Source: AC-56 sp963798705
GTDB lineage: Bacteria > Actinomycetota > Thermoleophilia > Solirubrobacterales > 70-9
Length of the DNA stretch: 64,000 nucleotides
Reading direction: 5' to 3'
NCBI GenBank assembly: GCA_963798705.1
Contig: CAWCTW010000005.1
Location: 496,001-560,000 of the forward strand
Position numbers and translations under genes: made by a program. Under the pieces are notes generated by a model. The model saw nothing but the letters and a program-made list of their open reading frames with translations, had not been told where the DNA came from and made no database searches. This document shows, one piece after another, positions 34,191-42,726 of the stretch (its first letter is position 1; each line of letters begins with the position of its first letter).

Positions 34191-35228
34191 TCAGTTGCCG
34201 ATGTAGATCGGGGTGCCGGTGGGAACCTGGTCGTACAGCGCGATCACGTCGGGGATCGCCATCCGGATGCAGCCGTGGGAGGCGGCGGTCCCCAGTGAAC
34301 CGACGTCGTCCGTCCCGTGGATGCCCGCGCCGTTGTAGAAGCCCATCCACCGCGCCTTGAGCGGATCCTGCGGCCCCGGCGGGATGACCTTGCCGGCGAG
34401 GTCGCCGGCCCACGCAGAGTCGGGGACGTACCAGGAGGGATTGACCTGCTTGTCGTCGATCGAGTAGGTGCCGGCCGGAGTCTCGAGGCCCGCCTGGCCG
34501 ACGGCGATCGTGTAGGTCTTCGCCACCTTCAGGTTGCGCCACAGGCGCAGCTCGAAGTTGCCGCGGTCGATCGTGATGTAGACGGGGTACTTCTCGGCGA
34601 GCTGGTCGGTGGTCACCTCGGGCTTCAGCCTCTGGACCGGAGCCTTGACCGTGCGGTCGTCCGGGCTCTCGATCGCGCCGTGCACCTCGGTGCGCAGCTT
34701 GTCCTTCAGCACCGAGACTCCGTCCGAGCCCGGCACCGTGTTGAGCGAGCTCGGGGTCGGGCTGATGCTCGCGTCCTGCGCCGGCGTGTCCACGTCCGAG
34801 GCGACGTTCGAGATGAACTGGTCGACCGCCTCCGGGGAATACGTGATGTGCGGCGCGATCTCGCGATCGACCGAGCCGCCGGTCGTGTAGCGCCACACCC
34901 GGCTCGGGAAGCCGCCGGACTGGCTCGCCCGCACCGCGGCGTCCACCATCCCGTCGATGTCGGCGCGAACCTGGAGCTTGTCGGGGCTGAGGACGTACCG
35001 GGTGCCGTCGTAGGTGACGGTGACCGGCTTGTCGAGCGGCTTCACCAGCCTCGCGTGCACGCGGTTGCGCGCCTGGTCGGTGGACATGCCGCCGACGTCC
35101 ACCCCGCCGATCCGGATCCCGTCGGAGATCTTGTCGGAGTTGGCGCGGTCGATCGCGTAGGCGGCGACCGCCAACGCGCACAGAACCCCCACGACGGAGA
35201 CGAGAAATATTTGCGCCCTACGACCCAC
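34191..35228 (-). CDS. L,D-transpeptidase with N-terminal peptidoglycan-binding region
   Basis: A 345-residue envelope enzyme. One N-terminal membrane segment (about 7-27) anchors it. The middle has G-G-V-D-V-G-G-M-S-x-D-Q-A-R, typical of the PG_binding_4/VanW-like repeat. The C-terminal YkuD domain ends with H-G-T-D-D-V-G-S-L-G and S-H-G-C-I-R-M, giving catalytic His and Cys. It makes 3-3 cross-links or attaches proteins to peptidoglycan outside the membrane. Confidence 0.92.
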   Translation of the reverse strand: MGRRAQIFLVSVVGVLCALAVAAYAIDRANSDKISDGIRIGGVDVGGMSTDQARNRVHARLVKPLDKPVTVTYDGTRYVLSPDKLQVRADIDGMVDAAVRASQSGGFPSRVWRYTTGGSVDREIAPHITYSPEAVDQFISNVASDVDTPAQDASISPTPSSLNTVPGSDGVSVLKDKLRTEVHGAIESPDDRTVKAPVQRLKPEVTTDQLAEKYPVYITIDRGNFELRLWRNLKVAKTYTIAVGQAGLETPAGTYSIDDKQVNPSWYVPDSAWAGDLAGKVIPPGPQDPLKARWMGFYNGAGIHGTDDVGSLGTAASHGCIRMAIPDVIALYDQVPTGTPIYIGN

Positions 35229-35338
35229 TTGGAAAGCTGACCCCGCGGCAGAGTGTAGGGGGGCGCTACGGCGATTCAGGCTCGCGAAGGGCGCCGCAAG
35301 GTGGGTTGCGCGCGTGGAGAGTCAGATCCCAAACGGGC

Positions 35339-36466
35339 TCAAATGCCCATCGGCTCGGCGTCGGCCGCCACCCCGCCGCGCTCTCCCGGGTGCTCGCGCC
35401 GGACGTTCGGGCTCCAGCGCAGGAACTCCTCGACCTCGCGCTCGTAGGTGTACTCCTGCTCGGTGCCGCGCATCACCGAGGCCAGCCGCAGGTGCTCGGC
35501 GAGCTTGATCACGGTCTCGCGGGTCGTGTACCCGTAGCCGAAGCCCGTGGACTTGAAGAGCCGGTTGTCGATCCCCCGGCCGAAGCGCAGCTGGTTGACC
35601 ACCTCGACGGGGATCCGAAACCCGAGGCGCCGCAGCGACCCGGTCGCCAGCCCGGTCCCCCAGGGCGGCAGGATCGGGAGCGCCACCTTGCCCACCAGGC
35701 CGATGATCTCCGACAGGGCCAGCACCCCGTCGGCGGCCACGTTGTAGACGCCAGGAGCAACGTGGAACGCGGCGTGCTCCAGGGCGTGTACGACGTCGTC
35801 CTCGTGGATGAACTGGAGCCGCGGATCGAACCCCAGGACCATCGGGACCATCGGCAGTCGCAGCATCCGCAGGAACGCGGTGTCGACGTCTGGTCCGAGC
35901 ACGTTGGCGCAGCGCAGGATCGTGGTCGTGACGTGGGGGTTGCGCTGCGCGAACTCGCTCACCGCCTGCTCCGCCTCCACGATGTCGCGCTCGAGCCCGG
36001 TGCGTGGCGCGTGCGGGCGCCCCATCTCCTCCGTGAAGAAGGCGGGGTCGTCCTGCTCGGCCCCGTAGTAGTGGGTGGAGCTCTTGAAGACGAACTTGCG
36101 CACCGGCGAGTCGGCGCCGGTGCACGCGGCCAGGATGTTCATCGTGCCGATGACGTTGTTCTCGTGCGCGAGTCGCGGCGGGGCCATCAGCGAGTTGACG
36201 ACCAGCCGTGTGTCGATGACCGTATCGATCTCGGCGGCGCGCACGATGCGCTCCAGCAGCGAGTGCTGGTTTGAGACTTTCACGTACTCCGTCCGCTCGA
36301 GCTCGCGCGTGGGCGCCTCGCTATCGACGCCGATAATCGCGTCGATGTGCTCGAAGCTCTCGAGGGCCTGTGCAAGGCGACCGCCCCAGTACGTGGACAG
36401 GCCGGTGACGAGGACCCGCCGACTCGCGGTGTGCTCGGGCGCCGGCAGCGGCCTCAACCCAGCCAT
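35339..36466 (-). CDS. NAD-dependent epimerase/dehydratase family protein
   Basis: A 375-residue extended SDR. The start is R-R-V-L-V-T-G-L-S-T-Y-W-G-G-R-L, a Rossmann motif with a less usual third glycine position. H-Y-Y-G is at the place of the YxxxK region, but a clear Lys is not seen. ATG 36466 is inside the previous gene by 13 bases, implying coupling with the acyltransferase. A lipid- or sugar-modifying role is possible; the exact reaction is unknown. Confidence 0.75.
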   Translation of the reverse strand: MAGLRPLPAPEHTASRRVLVTGLSTYWGGRLAQALESFEHIDAIIGVDSEAPTRELERTEYVKVSNQHSLLERIVRAAEIDTVIDTRLVVNSLMAPPRLAHENNVIGTMNILAACTGADSPVRKFVFKSSTHYYGAEQDDPAFFTEEMGRPHAPRTGLERDIVEAEQAVSEFAQRNPHVTTTILRCANVLGPDVDTAFLRMLRLPMVPMVLGFDPRLQFIHEDDVVHALEHAAFHVAPGVYNVAADGVLALSEIIGLVGKVALPILPPWGTGLATGSLRRLGFRIPVEVVNQLRFGRGIDNRLFKSTGFGYGYTTRETVIKLAEHLRLASVMRGTEQEYTYEREVEEFLRWSPNVRREHPGERGGVAADAEPMGI

Positions 36467-37383
36467 ACCGACTTCCGCTTCGCGAGCATCTCGTGCAGGT
36501 TCTCCTGGATCCTCGCCCGGATCTCCTGGGCGAGGGTCTGTACCAGCGCCTTGTCCTCGGCCGCCTCCGCGCCGCCCAGCTCGACGGTGTCGATGGGCTC
36601 CAGGAAGCGGATCTTGAACTTCGCGGGCAGGTACCCCAACATCCCGAACGGACCGAGCCACGGGAACGTCGGAGTGATCGGGAAGTAGATGAGCCCGGTG
36701 AGCTTGCGCAGCACGTCCACGTGGCCGAAGATCGGCGCCGATTCCTCCGCGCCGACGACGCAGGTGGGGACGAGCTGGGCCTCGGCGCGCATCGCGGCCT
36801 CCACGAAGCCGCCGCGCCCGAAGCGCCGCAGCCGGTAGCGATCGCGATACAGCTTCTCCGTACCCTTGCGGCCCTCGGGGAACACCAGCACCAGCTGGCG
36901 CTCGTCGTACAGGAGCCGGTGCACGTTCGCCGGGTGCGCGGCGACCCCGCCCAGCTTGGGGATCAGCATCGAGAACCCCGGATAGCCCTTGAAGAAGTGC
37001 TCGACCGTCAGGTAGAGCGGACGGGGGTTCGGATGCTCCTCGCGGATCGCCTTGGCGATCATCGCCGCGTCGGGAGGCAGCGCGCCGGCGTGATTGGAGA
37101 CGAGCAGGGCGCCGCTCTCCGACGGGACGTTGTCGATGCCCTCGACCTCCGCCCGAAACCAGTAGCGGTAGAAGAACTCGATCAGGGTGCGGTCCATGAA
37201 GCCCTCGACCCGCTCGGAGCGTCCCCAGTCGTTGAGGCGGCGCTCGGGCTCGATCGCGGGCAGGAGCTCCCGCATGACCTCGGCGGGGCGGCGCTCGGGG
37301 AGGTGCTGCTCGGCCCCACCCTCGCCGGCGCTCTCCGCCGGGACCACGGGCCCCGCCAGGGATGTCCGTTGCTCGTCAGCCAC
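36454..37383 (-). CDS. lysophospholipid acyltransferase family protein
   Basis: A 309-residue acyltransferase. S-N-H-A-G-A-L-P-P-D-A-A-M carries the His/Asp motif near residue 90, and F-P-E-G-R-K-G-T is the second motif. The first ~45 residues are polar with no membrane segment, so it is probably peripheral. GTG 37383 is used because the longer frame runs through a hairpin-rich spacer. It is paired with the SDR gene by overlap. Confidence 0.8.
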   Translation of the reverse strand: MADEQRTSLAGPVVPAESAGEGGAEQHLPERRPAEVMRELLPAIEPERRLNDWGRSERVEGFMDRTLIEFFYRYWFRAEVEGIDNVPSESGALLVSNHAGALPPDAAMIAKAIREEHPNPRPLYLTVEHFFKGYPGFSMLIPKLGGVAAHPANVHRLLYDERQLVLVFPEGRKGTEKLYRDRYRLRRFGRGGFVEAAMRAEAQLVPTCVVGAEESAPIFGHVDVLRKLTGLIYFPITPTFPWLGPFGMLGYLPAKFKIRFLEPIDTVELGGAEAAEDKALVQTLAQEIRARIQENLHEMLAKRKSVWLG

Positions 37384-37436
37384 CAGCGCCGCATTGTGGC
37401 AGCCCGGCGCCCGACGCCCCGCGGCCAAACCCTGTC

Positions 37437-37534
37437 GGCGGCTTCGCCGCCTGACTACACCACTAACGGCACCAGCCAGGTTCGGGGCTAAGCCCCTCAC
37501 CGCACAAATGCTGCTGCGGCGACCAAGTCGCCGC
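37437..37534. other. cluster of three perfect hairpins in a divergent promoter region
   Basis: Three stem-loops lie in tandem: GGCGGC-TTC-GCCGCC (37437-37451), GGGGC-TAA-GCCCC (37484-37496) and GCGGCGAC-CAA-GTCGCCGC (37516-37534). They are between the divergent acyltransferase and cyclo-ligase-like genes. The middle one is part of a short repeat also found at 53422-53459. Confidence 0.6.
37466..37500. repeat. REP-like short repeat, copy 1
   Basis: ACGGCACCAGCCAG, then TCGGGGCT and GCCCCT-CAC, matching 53422-53459 apart from small indels in the hairpin loop. Confidence 0.6.
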
Positions 37535-37556
37535 CCTTCTCATATCTTTTCCCTGC

Positions 37557-38270
37557 ATGCGCTCCAAGGACCAGGTGCGACGCGCCGTCTGGCGCGCGAT
37601 GGAACGTGAGGGCGTCTCGCGATTTCCCGGCGCCGAGGGGCGGATCCCGAACTTCGCGGGCGCCAAGCTGGCCGCCGAGAAGCTCGCCCAGCACCGGCTC
37701 TGGAAGCGCGCGCAGGTCATCAAGGCCAACCCCGACTCGCCGCAGACCCACGCCAGGCGCCTGGCCCTGGAACAGGGCAAGAAGATCGTGATGGCGGTGC
37801 CGCGCCTGCGCGACCAGCATCCCTTCCGGCTGCTCGACCCCAAGCGGCTGACCAAGGCGCAGGTGCGCGAGGCCGCGACAATCAAGGGCGCGCTGCGGCA
37901 CGGGCGGGTGGTCGCGCTGGAGGAGATCCCCGAGATCGACTTCGTCCTGTCCGGGTCGGTCGCGGTCAACCTCAGCGGAGCGCGGATCGGGAAGGGTGGC
38001 GGATTCTCCGACCTGGAGTACGGGCTGCTGATCGAGGAGGGCAAGATCGACGCCCATACGTGCGTCGCGACGACCGTCCACCCAATCCAGATCCTGCGCG
38101 AGCATCTGATGATGACCGACCACGACCTGCCGGTCGACATGATCGTCACGCCGCGTGCCGCCATCGACGTCGAGAGCGTCCACGACCGGCCGCGCGGCGT
38201 GCTTTGGGACCACCTCCAGCCGCCGCAGATCCACGAGATCCCGGTGCTGGAGCGGATGGGGTACGCGTGA
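37557..38270 (+). CDS. 5-formyltetrahydrofolate cyclo-ligase-like protein
   Basis: A 237-residue protein of the MTHFS/MTHFSD type. Conserved pieces are V-I-K-A-N-P-D-S-P-Q, G-K-K-I-V-M-A-V-P-R-L, and the C-terminal G-x-R-I-G-K-G-G-G-F-S-D-L-E. It would convert 5-formyl-THF to methenyl-THF with ATP, but this subgroup also has members without proven activity. Its stop overlaps the start of the next hydrolase gene (GTGA). Confidence 0.8.
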   Translation: MRSKDQVRRAVWRAMEREGVSRFPGAEGRIPNFAGAKLAAEKLAQHRLWKRAQVIKANPDSPQTHARRLALEQGKKIVMAVPRLRDQHPFRLLDPKRLTKAQVREAATIKGALRHGRVVALEEIPEIDFVLSGSVAVNLSGARIGKGGGFSDLEYGLLIEEGKIDAHTCVATTVHPIQILREHLMMTDHDLPVDMIVTPRAAIDVESVHDRPRGVLWDHLQPPQIHEIPVLERMGYA

Positions 38271-39256
38271 CCCCGCAGGCCGCAGAGGAGCGCACGAGTC
38301 TCACCGCGCAGCTACTGGATGAGTTCTTTCCGTTCGCCCCGCCACGGGGCGAACTGCCCGACCCGACGCCCTCCGAGGGGCCGGACCCCTACGGCGATCC
38401 CGATCCGGAGTGGCTGCGGATCGACTGGCGCGAGCACCTGAGCTGGATCGAAGTCGGCGGGGCACGGGTGAACTACGCCGAGATGGGCCCGGAGTCCGGG
38501 AAGGCGATCGTCTTCGTCCACGGCCTCTCCGGCGCCTGGCAGAACTGGCTGGAGAACCTGCCCCACTTCGCCCGGGGCCACCGCGTGATCGCCATGGACC
38601 TGCCGGGATTCGGCGCCAGCCCCATGCCACCCTGGGATGTCGGCGTGGAGGCCTATGGCCGGTTCCTGCACGAGCTCTGCGACGCGCTCGGGGTTCGCAC
38701 CTGCACGGTGGTCGGAAACTCGATGGGCGGCTTCATCGCCGCCGAGGCCGCGACCGTCGGGCCGCAGCGCATCGACAAGCTCGTGCTCGTCTCGGCCGCT
38801 GGGATCTCGCACGCGCGGATGCGCCGCGAGCCGGCCGAGGTGGCGGCGCGGATGGGGGTCATGACGGCGCCCCTCACGATCCGGCTCTTCGAGGGTGGCC
38901 TGCGCCGGCCGCGCCTTCGCCGCGTCGCCTTCGCCGGCATCTTCCACGCGCCCGAGACGTTGCGCAGCGAGCTCCTCTACGAGTTCTTCCGCAACGGCAC
39001 CGGCAAGCCCGGCGTGCTGCCCGCCGTCCGCGGCCTCGTGGGCTACGACATCCTCGACCGGCTCACGGAAGTGGAGGTCCCGACGCTGATCGTCTGGGGC
39101 CGCAACGATCACATCGTGCCGCCCAACGACGCCCTGGGCTACGGCCGGCGCCTGCGGAACTCGAGCACGGTGATCTTCGACCAGACCGGCCACGTCCCCA
39201 TGGCCGAGCGCCCGGTGCGATTCAACCGGGTGCTGGAGACATTCCTGGGCGACTAG
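38267..39256 (+). CDS. alpha/beta hydrolase
   Basis: A 329-residue hydrolase with a longer N-terminus (~80 residues, Pro/Asp-rich). The core has V-H-G-L-S-G-A-W near residue 88, nucleophile V-V-G-N-S-M-G-G near 150, acid in W-G-R-N-D-H-I-V, and His in T-G-H-V-P-M. All catalytic residues appear present. GTG 38267 overlaps the previous stop. The substrate is unknown; lipid esters are possible. Confidence 0.85.
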   Translation: MTPQAAEERTSLTAQLLDEFFPFAPPRGELPDPTPSEGPDPYGDPDPEWLRIDWREHLSWIEVGGARVNYAEMGPESGKAIVFVHGLSGAWQNWLENLPHFARGHRVIAMDLPGFGASPMPPWDVGVEAYGRFLHELCDALGVRTCTVVGNSMGGFIAAEAATVGPQRIDKLVLVSAAGISHARMRREPAEVAARMGVMTAPLTIRLFEGGLRRPRLRRVAFAGIFHAPETLRSELLYEFFRNGTGKPGVLPAVRGLVGYDILDRLTEVEVPTLIVWGRNDHIVPPNDALGYGRRLRNSSTVIFDQTGHVPMAERPVRFNRVLETFLGD

Positions 39257-39271
39257 CGCATCTGCTGGCCG

Positions 39272-39286
39272 AGCGACCTTGTCGCT
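39272..39286. terminator. small hairpin between convergent genes
   Basis: AGCGAC-CTT-GTCGCT, sixteen bases past the hydrolase stop and before the ilvD end. It is a short stem without a T-tract, so only a weak terminator candidate. Confidence 0.35.
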
Positions 39287-39384
39287 GACCCGTCATATGC
39301 GCGAGTACTCGCCGAAACCCGGTCCCGTCCTGCCCTCCTTGCCCAGTCTGAACGTCGCGGAGCACCAGGGCGCCGAGGCTGTCC

Positions 39385-41058
39385 CTACCCCGTTATCGCG
39401 CCCTGGGCCGCCGAGCTGACGGTGCGCGCGTACTTCGCCATCACGCCCGTCTTGTAGTGCGGCTCCGGCGGCTCGTACTCGGCGACGCGCCCGGCGATCT
39501 CCTCGTCGGTGAGGTCCACGTCAAGGCGCCGCGCCTCGACGTCGAAGCTGATCTCATCGCCCTCCCTCACCGCCGCGATCGGACCGCCGCGGACGGCCTC
39601 GGGTGCCACGTGACCCGCCATCAGACCGTGGGTGGCGCCCGAAAAGCGGCCGTCGGTCAGCAGGGCCACCTCCTCGCCGAGGCCCTCGCCCACGAGCGCC
39701 GCGGTCACCTGGAGCATCTCCCGCATCCCGGGGCCGCCGGCCGGCCCCTCGTTGCGGATCACGAGGATGTCGCCGGGCTTGATGTCCTGCGCCGACACGG
39801 CGGCGAACGCCTCCTCCTCGGACGAGAACACCCGCGCCGGCCCGGACTGCTGCAGCCGCTCGGTCCCGGCCAGCTTGACGACGCAGCCGTCGGGCGCGAG
39901 GTTCCCGCGGAGGATGGCGAACCCGCCCTCGGGCTTGATGGGCTCCGATACGGGGCGCACGACCACCTGACCCGGCGTCTCATCCGTGTCGGCTGCCTCC
40001 TCGGCGACCGTGCGACCGGTGACCGTCAAAGCGTGGCCGTTCAGGACCCCCGCCTCGGCCAGGCGCTTGACGATCACCCCGACGCCGCCGGCCTTGTAGA
40101 GATCCGCGGCGACGAAGTTGCCTGCCGGCTTCAGGTCGGCGAGCAGCGGTGTGCGGCGCGAGATGCGCTCGAAGTCGTCGATGTTCATGTCGATGCCGGC
40201 CTCGCGGGCCACGGCGAGCAGGTGCAGGACGCCGTTGGTCGACCCGCCCGAGGCGCAAACGCAGGCCACTGCGTTCTCGAGCGAGTCGGTGGTGATCACC
40301 TGCCTCGGCCGCAGGTCGTCGGCGAGGACCTGCAGGGAGAGCCGCCCGGCCTCCCGCGCGACCTCGCTCTTCTCGCCGTTCATCGCCGGGACCATCGCGG
40401 AGCCCATCGCCGAGATGCCCATGGCCTCGAATGCGCAGGCCATCGTATTGGCCGTGAACTGGCCGCCGCAGGCCCCGGCCCCCGGGCTCGCGCAGCCCTC
40501 CAGCTCCCGCAGGTCCTCGTCTGACATGTTGCCCGCCGCGTGGGCGCCGACCGCCTCGAAGACGTCCTGGATCGTCACGTCCTTGCCGTGCCAGCGGCCC
40601 GGCGCGATCGACCCGCCGTAGAGCATCACCGCCGGGACGTCCAGCCTCGCCAGAGCCATCACCGCGGCGGGAATCGTCTTGTCGCAGCCCGACAGGGCGA
40701 CGACGGCGTCGAACTGATACCCCCGCACGGTCAGCTCGATCGAATCGGCGATGACCTCGCGGCTGACGAGCGAGGTCTTCATCCCCTCCGTCCCCATCGT
40801 GATGCCGTCGGAGATCGCGATCGAGTTGAACTCCATCGGGGTTCCCCCCGCCTCGCGCACCCCCTGCTTCACCGCCTCGGCGAGGTCGCGCAGGTGGAAG
40901 TTGCACGGCATGGCCTCGATCCACGTGTTCGCGATGCCCACGATGGGCCGGCGAAGGGCGGCGTCGTCGAAGCCGATGCCCCTCATGTAGGCGCGGGCGG
41001 CGGCCCGGTCCGGTCCGTCGAAGACCGCCGCGGAGCGAGGCCGAGGAAGGTCGTTCAT
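39385..41058 (-). CDS. ilvD: dihydroxy-acid dehydratase
   Basis: A 557-residue Fe-S dehydratase of branched-chain amino acid synthesis (dihydroxy acids to 2-oxoacids). Cluster cysteines are in A-L-S-G-C-D-K-T-I-P and G-A-G-A-C-G-G-Q-F-T-A-N-T-M; the C-terminal half has T-D-G-R-F-S-G-A-T-H-G. ATG 41058 overlaps the stop of the membrane protein gene upstream (ATGA). It ends the comM-dprA-thiD operon. Confidence 0.96.
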   Translation of the reverse strand: MNDLPRPRSAAVFDGPDRAAARAYMRGIGFDDAALRRPIVGIANTWIEAMPCNFHLRDLAEAVKQGVREAGGTPMEFNSIAISDGITMGTEGMKTSLVSREVIADSIELTVRGYQFDAVVALSGCDKTIPAAVMALARLDVPAVMLYGGSIAPGRWHGKDVTIQDVFEAVGAHAAGNMSDEDLRELEGCASPGAGACGGQFTANTMACAFEAMGISAMGSAMVPAMNGEKSEVAREAGRLSLQVLADDLRPRQVITTDSLENAVACVCASGGSTNGVLHLLAVAREAGIDMNIDDFERISRRTPLLADLKPAGNFVAADLYKAGGVGVIVKRLAEAGVLNGHALTVTGRTVAEEAADTDETPGQVVVRPVSEPIKPEGGFAILRGNLAPDGCVVKLAGTERLQQSGPARVFSSEEEAFAAVSAQDIKPGDILVIRNEGPAGGPGMREMLQVTAALVGEGLGEEVALLTDGRFSGATHGLMAGHVAPEAVRGGPIAAVREGDEISFDVEARRLDVDLTDEEIAGRVAEYEPPEPHYKTGVMAKYARTVSSAAQGAITG

Positions 41059-41633
41059 CGAGCCGCCACCGACTTCGGGGCCGCTCCGACGCGCCGGGCG
41101 CGCCACTCGCGGAGCCGGATCAGGTCGCGGCTCACCTGCCCCGGGTCCACCTGCCGACCGGGGACGTGCATGTTCGCCACGGAGATCAGCTCGCGCTCGC
41201 CGGCCCGCAGGGACAGCCACTTCGCAAGGACGTCGTCGGCGTCCGGGAGCCGCCGAGCGGTCTCGGGCTCGGAGCGATCCGGGAAGCCCACGCAGTACTC
41301 GTTGAGAAGCTCCTCGCTCCGCTGGTCGAATGCCACGATCGGCCGGTGCGGGTAGAGGAGATACCCGTAGCCGCCGTCGCCCTCGCCCCCGTCGACCGCG
41401 ATGAAGCCGAGCTCCGCGTACATCGCGTACTCGTCGGCGGAGACGATCGAGCGCAGGAGCTCGCGAGCGCGGGCCTCGGCGCGCCGCTCGCGGCCGGGGT
41501 CGTAGGCCGGGATCCGCTCCACGGGCTCGCGCCACGGAAACCGCCGGCGAGCTCGCTCCAGCAGCGACGGCCCGAAGCCGACGATCGCGAGGACCGCCAG
41601 CACGACCATCGCGGTCGCGAGGAGAAAGCTCAA
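41055..41633 (-). CDS. membrane-anchored protein of unknown function
   Basis: A 192-residue protein. Residues ~2-22 are one hydrophobic anchor, then an Arg-rich turn. The soluble part contains Y-A-M-Y-A-E-L-G-F-I-A-V and Y-G-Y-L-L-Y-P-H-R-P-I-V-A-F-D, and L-L-N-E-Y-C-V-G-F-P. No known family comes to mind. The TTG at 41633 overlaps the preceding stop (TTGA), and its own stop overlaps ilvD. Confidence 0.7.
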   Translation of the reverse strand: MSFLLATAMVVLAVLAIVGFGPSLLERARRRFPWREPVERIPAYDPGRERRAEARARELLRSIVSADEYAMYAELGFIAVDGGEGDGGYGYLLYPHRPIVAFDQRSEELLNEYCVGFPDRSEPETARRLPDADDVLAKWLSLRAGERELISVANMHVPGRQVDPGQVSRDLIRLREWRARRVGAAPKSVAAR

Positions 41634-41872
41634 CCGCCCGCGGCCGGCGGGAAGAACACGACCCGCTCCGCGTCGCGTGGAACGTCCTCGAAGTCGCGAA
41701 CCAGGGTGGCCTCGTGACGGGCCCCCTCGGACGTCGGCACCGCCGCCCACATGCCGAGATCGAGCTGGCGGCGAAACTCGGCGATCAGCCTCTCCTCGTC
41801 CTCGGACACGGCCGGGTCCCCCTCGGCGAGCAGCACGTCGCCGTGTCCGGACTTCATGCGCACGAGCCTCAT
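41630..41872 (-). CDS. small soluble protein of unknown function
   Basis: An 80-residue acidic protein beginning M-R-L-V-R-M-K-S-G-H-G-D-V-L-L-A-E-G-D. It has a helix-like V-S-E-D-E-E-R-L-I-A-E-F-R-R-Q-L and ends V-V-F-F-P-P-A-A-G-G. The layout suggests a single small domain. It is co-translated with the membrane protein gene that follows. No function can be given. Confidence 0.65.
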   Translation of the reverse strand: MRLVRMKSGHGDVLLAEGDPAVSEDEERLIAEFRRQLDLGMWAAVPTSEGARHEATLVRDFEDVPRDAERVVFFPPAAGG

Positions 41873-41925
41873 CCAGGCGGATTATGCCAATGGCGCCCGC
41901 CGGGCCGCCGTGATGCCCCTCGTCG

Positions 41926-42726
41926 TCACGCGCCCCTTGCCAAACCGAGGGCGTCGACCGGGCCCGGCCCCGTGCCGAGGCCGGCGAGTCCGTTGCCCAC
42001 CGCCTCGGAGGCGACCTCCCGGGCCCAGCGTGCCGCCTCGGCGAGGTCCGCGCCACGCGCGAGGAACGCCGCCAGCGCCGAAGAGTGAGTGCACCCCGAG
42101 CCGTGCGAGGCGCCGTCCGCGTATCGCGGACCGTCGATGCGCAGCGTGCCGGAGCCGTCGTACAGGACATCGGCGCCATCGTCGGAATGGCCGCCGGTGA
42201 CGACGACCGCCTCGGGTCCCAGCGCCTGGATCGCGCGGGCGAGATCCTCCTGACCCGCGGCCGCCCCGAGCCCCCCAAGCTCGCGTGCCTCGGGCAGGTT
42301 GGGCGTCGCCACGGTGGCGAGCGGCAGGATCCGCTCGATCAGGGCCGCCTTGGCGTTGCGGTCGAGCAGGACCGCGCCGCTCGCCGACACCATCACCGGG
42401 TCCACGACCACGGGCACCTCGCCCACCAGCGCGAGGGCTTCGACCACCGTGTCGATCGTCGCCTCGTCGCCGAGCATCCCCACCTTGACCGCGTCGACGC
42501 CGATGTCCGCGGCGACGGCGTGGACCTGCGCGACGATCGACGCGCCCGGCACCTGGGTCACGAGCTCGACGCCCACGGTGTTCTGGGCGGTGATCGCGGT
42601 GATCGCGCAGGTCCCGTGGACGCGGCAGCGTGCGAACGCCTTGAGGTCGGCCTGGATGCCCGCGCCACCGCCGGAGTCGGATCCGGCGATCGTCAGGCAC
42701 ACCGGCACGCGGTCGTGGGGAGTCAC
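41926..42726 (-). CDS. thiD: hydroxymethylpyrimidine/phosphomethylpyrimidine kinase
   Basis: A 266-residue ribokinase-fold enzyme that phosphorylates HMP and HMP-P for thiamine. L-T-I-A-G-S-D-S-G-G-G-A-G-I-Q-A-D-L at the start and the anion hole/base motif G-S-H-G-S-G-C-T-H-S near 220 are visible. GTG 42726 overlaps the dprA stop. No other thiamine gene is adjacent. Confidence 0.95.
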   Translation of the reverse strand: MTPHDRVPVCLTIAGSDSGGGAGIQADLKAFARCRVHGTCAITAITAQNTVGVELVTQVPGASIVAQVHAVAADIGVDAVKVGMLGDEATIDTVVEALALVGEVPVVVDPVMVSASGAVLLDRNAKAALIERILPLATVATPNLPEARELGGLGAAAGQEDLARAIQALGPEAVVVTGGHSDDGADVLYDGSGTLRIDGPRYADGASHGSGCTHSSALAAFLARGADLAEAARWAREVASEAVGNGLAGLGTGPGPVDALGLARGA

